From: AM-2324 sp042091035
Lineage (GTDB): Bacteria > Bacteroidota > Bacteroidia > Chitinophagales > Saprospiraceae
Length of the DNA: 7,423 nt
Assembly (NCBI GenBank): GCA_042091035.1
Contig: JBELIG010000160.1
Coordinates: 1 to 7,423 of the forward strand
Direction: 5' to 3'
Position numbers and translations under genes: made by a program. Below, piece by piece: positions 6,424 to 7,423 of the stretch. Each line of letters begins with the position of its first letter. Positions within the stretch are counted from its first letter, which is position 1. The notes beneath the pieces are model-generated. The model searched no databases, had not been told where the DNA came from, and saw only the letters and a program-made list of their open reading frames with translations.

Positions 6424-7423
6424 TCTGATAATGTTTTATAACTAATTTGTATTTGAAAATTTTGTCTTGGCATAGGCCATCCTAGGCTAAGTTGGTAGTC
6501 TTGTCCAAGTATATTGTTTAAGTTGATTCCTATATTCCAGATTGATTTATCCCTACTGATTTGTTTTGATAATCTGACATTTAGTATTGAAAATCCATCT
6601 AGGTATTGGCTGTTGTCTCTGTTTGTAAATTGTTTGCTTTGGAACTCTTGATTTAACGTGATTTGGTTGTTTTTCCAACTCACAAATGCAGCATAGAAAC
6701 CGGTGTATAAGGGGGTATAAATTATTTGCTTATCTATTGAATTGTCGAGTGGATTGATTTGCTCTAAATTTGTTGCTTTTGTAAAGGCGGATTTAATGGT
6801 TAGTCCTGAATTAAATTGCTTAAATATTTTGATGTGTTGACCATTTAGTTCAACACCTCGCGCCCAAACCCGTTGAATGTTTTCTGGGCTCCAAAATGTT
6901 GCACTTGGAATCCAAATGATCATATTATTTGTGTGTCTAGAGAAGGTATTTATACGAAAGGAACTCAAGCCTCGCTTAAAGTAGTACTTGAAGCGTAAAC
7001 CTAAGGATTCTTCAGTTTGCAGTGCTTCATTGCCACCTGGTGACCAATGAAGATCGTTAAGTGTCGGATATCTAAAGGCACGCTCAGAATTTAAAACTAG
7101 TTTATTTGCTTTGTTTAAGGACCTTTCAATATTTAAGTGCCCACCTGCTTTAGGATCAAACCTATTGGATAATTCCAATCTTGATCCTAAAGAAAGACTT
7201 GTTTTTTGGAGCAGGGTATTATCTGAAAAACTTCCAAAAAATGCTTGAACGAAATGACCTTTGACTGTTTCATAGTTTTCTGATCTTCCTTGGACGAATT
7301 GACTCTTTGTGCCCAATTCTAAATTAGACCTAATTTTTAAGGCAGATTGGATTTGGATATTTTGAAACCTATTGTCGTTACTTAACTGTGCATCTATATC
7401 TTCGTAATAATTCGAATTGATTT
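6420..7423 (-). CDS. TonB-dependent outer-membrane receptor (BtuB-like), C-terminal part only
   Basis: The frame is open to the window edge (INSNYYEDIDAQLSNDN is the first readable stretch), so the gene starts beyond 7423; the TTG at 7316 is an internal Leu codon, not a start. About 333 codons are present, roughly half of a receptor of this class and all beta-barrel; plug domain, TonB box and signal peptide lie outside. Visible signatures are alternating amphipathic strands throughout and the receptor motif ERAFRYPTLNDLHWSPGGNE followed by LQTEES (the common R-P-N-L...G-N-L-x-P-E pattern, with Thr for Pro). Further on come VWARGVELNG, a late-barrel motif of the family, and LNNILGQDYQLSLGWPMPRQ, near the end of BtuB-type barrels. 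The product ends ISYKTLSE, without the usual terminal aromatic residue. It would import a bound ligand using TonB energy. Cobalamin or another corrinoid is inferred from the two downstream genes; the barrel fragment alone does not prove it. Confidence 0.88.
   Translation of the reverse strand, partial: INSNYYEDIDAQLSNDNRFQNIQIQSALKIRSNLELGTKSQFVQGRSENYETVKGHFVQAFFGSFSDNTLLQKTSLSLGSRLELSNRFDPKAGGHLNIERSLNKANKLVLNSERAFRYPTLNDLHWSPGGNEALQTEESLGLRFKYYFKRGLSSFRINTFSRHTNNMIIWIPSATFWSPENIQRVWARGVELNGQHIKIFKQFNSGLTIKSAFTKATNLEQINPLDNSIDKQIIYTPLYTGFYAAFVSWKNNQITLNQEFQSKQFTNRDNSQYLDGFSILNVRLSKQISRDKSIWNIGINLNNILGQDYQLSLGWPMPRQNFQIQISYKTLSE

Noticed and set aside
7314..7316. TTG as the start codon of a 298-residue protein
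   Set aside because: The frame is open upstream to the window edge with continuous receptor-barrel sequence, so this is an internal Leu codon of a larger gene.

Overview
This AT-rich window looks like part of the chromosome of a free-living Bacteroidota bacterium (Flavobacteriia, Cytophagia or Saprospiria rather than gut Bacteroides). Three observations support this. There is a type IX secretion (T9SS) sorting tail on one protein. There is a large Reg_prop/Y_Y_Y membrane sensor of a kind concentrated in this phylum. There is a TonB-dependent receptor gene grouped with surface-protein genes, and none of the genes has a clear Shine-Dalgarno sequence. Species cannot be read from the sequence.

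Layout. Positions 1-1094 (+) hold the 3' two-thirds of glutaminyl-tRNA synthetase (glnS), closed by a strong intrinsic terminator at 1171-1211. Positions 1282-4374 (+) encode a 1030-residue membrane-spanning regulator: signal peptide, about 14 beta-propeller blades, Y_Y_Y domain, one transmembrane helix and a LuxR-type helix-turn-helix. It has no histidine kinase. Facing it on the minus strand is an operon read from 7423 down to 4364: a TonB-dependent outer-membrane receptor (5' end outside the window), a DUF4465 protein with a T9SS sorting tail, and a beta-propeller surface lipoprotein. Receptor and DUF4465 genes share an ATGA stop/start overlap. DUF4465 and lipoprotein genes are separated by 44 bases that are mostly a perfect 11-bp inverted repeat. 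The regulator and lipoprotein genes converge and overlap by 11 bases.

How the genes work together. Receptor + DUF4465 + YncE-like propeller lipoprotein matches the vitamin B12 (cobalamin) surface-capture loci of Bacteroidota, where a BtuG-type propeller lipoprotein works with a BtuB receptor. I infer that this is a corrinoid-uptake operon in which two accessory binders reach the cell surface by different routes: one as a lipoprotein, one through T9SS. The ligand assignment rests on family resemblance and gene order. A cobalamin riboswitch, if present, would lie upstream of the receptor, beyond position 7423. The regulator could sense an extracellular ligand and act directly on DNA; whether it controls the neighbouring operon cannot be seen here. 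The window shows no CRISPR array, tRNA, rRNA or insertion sequence.
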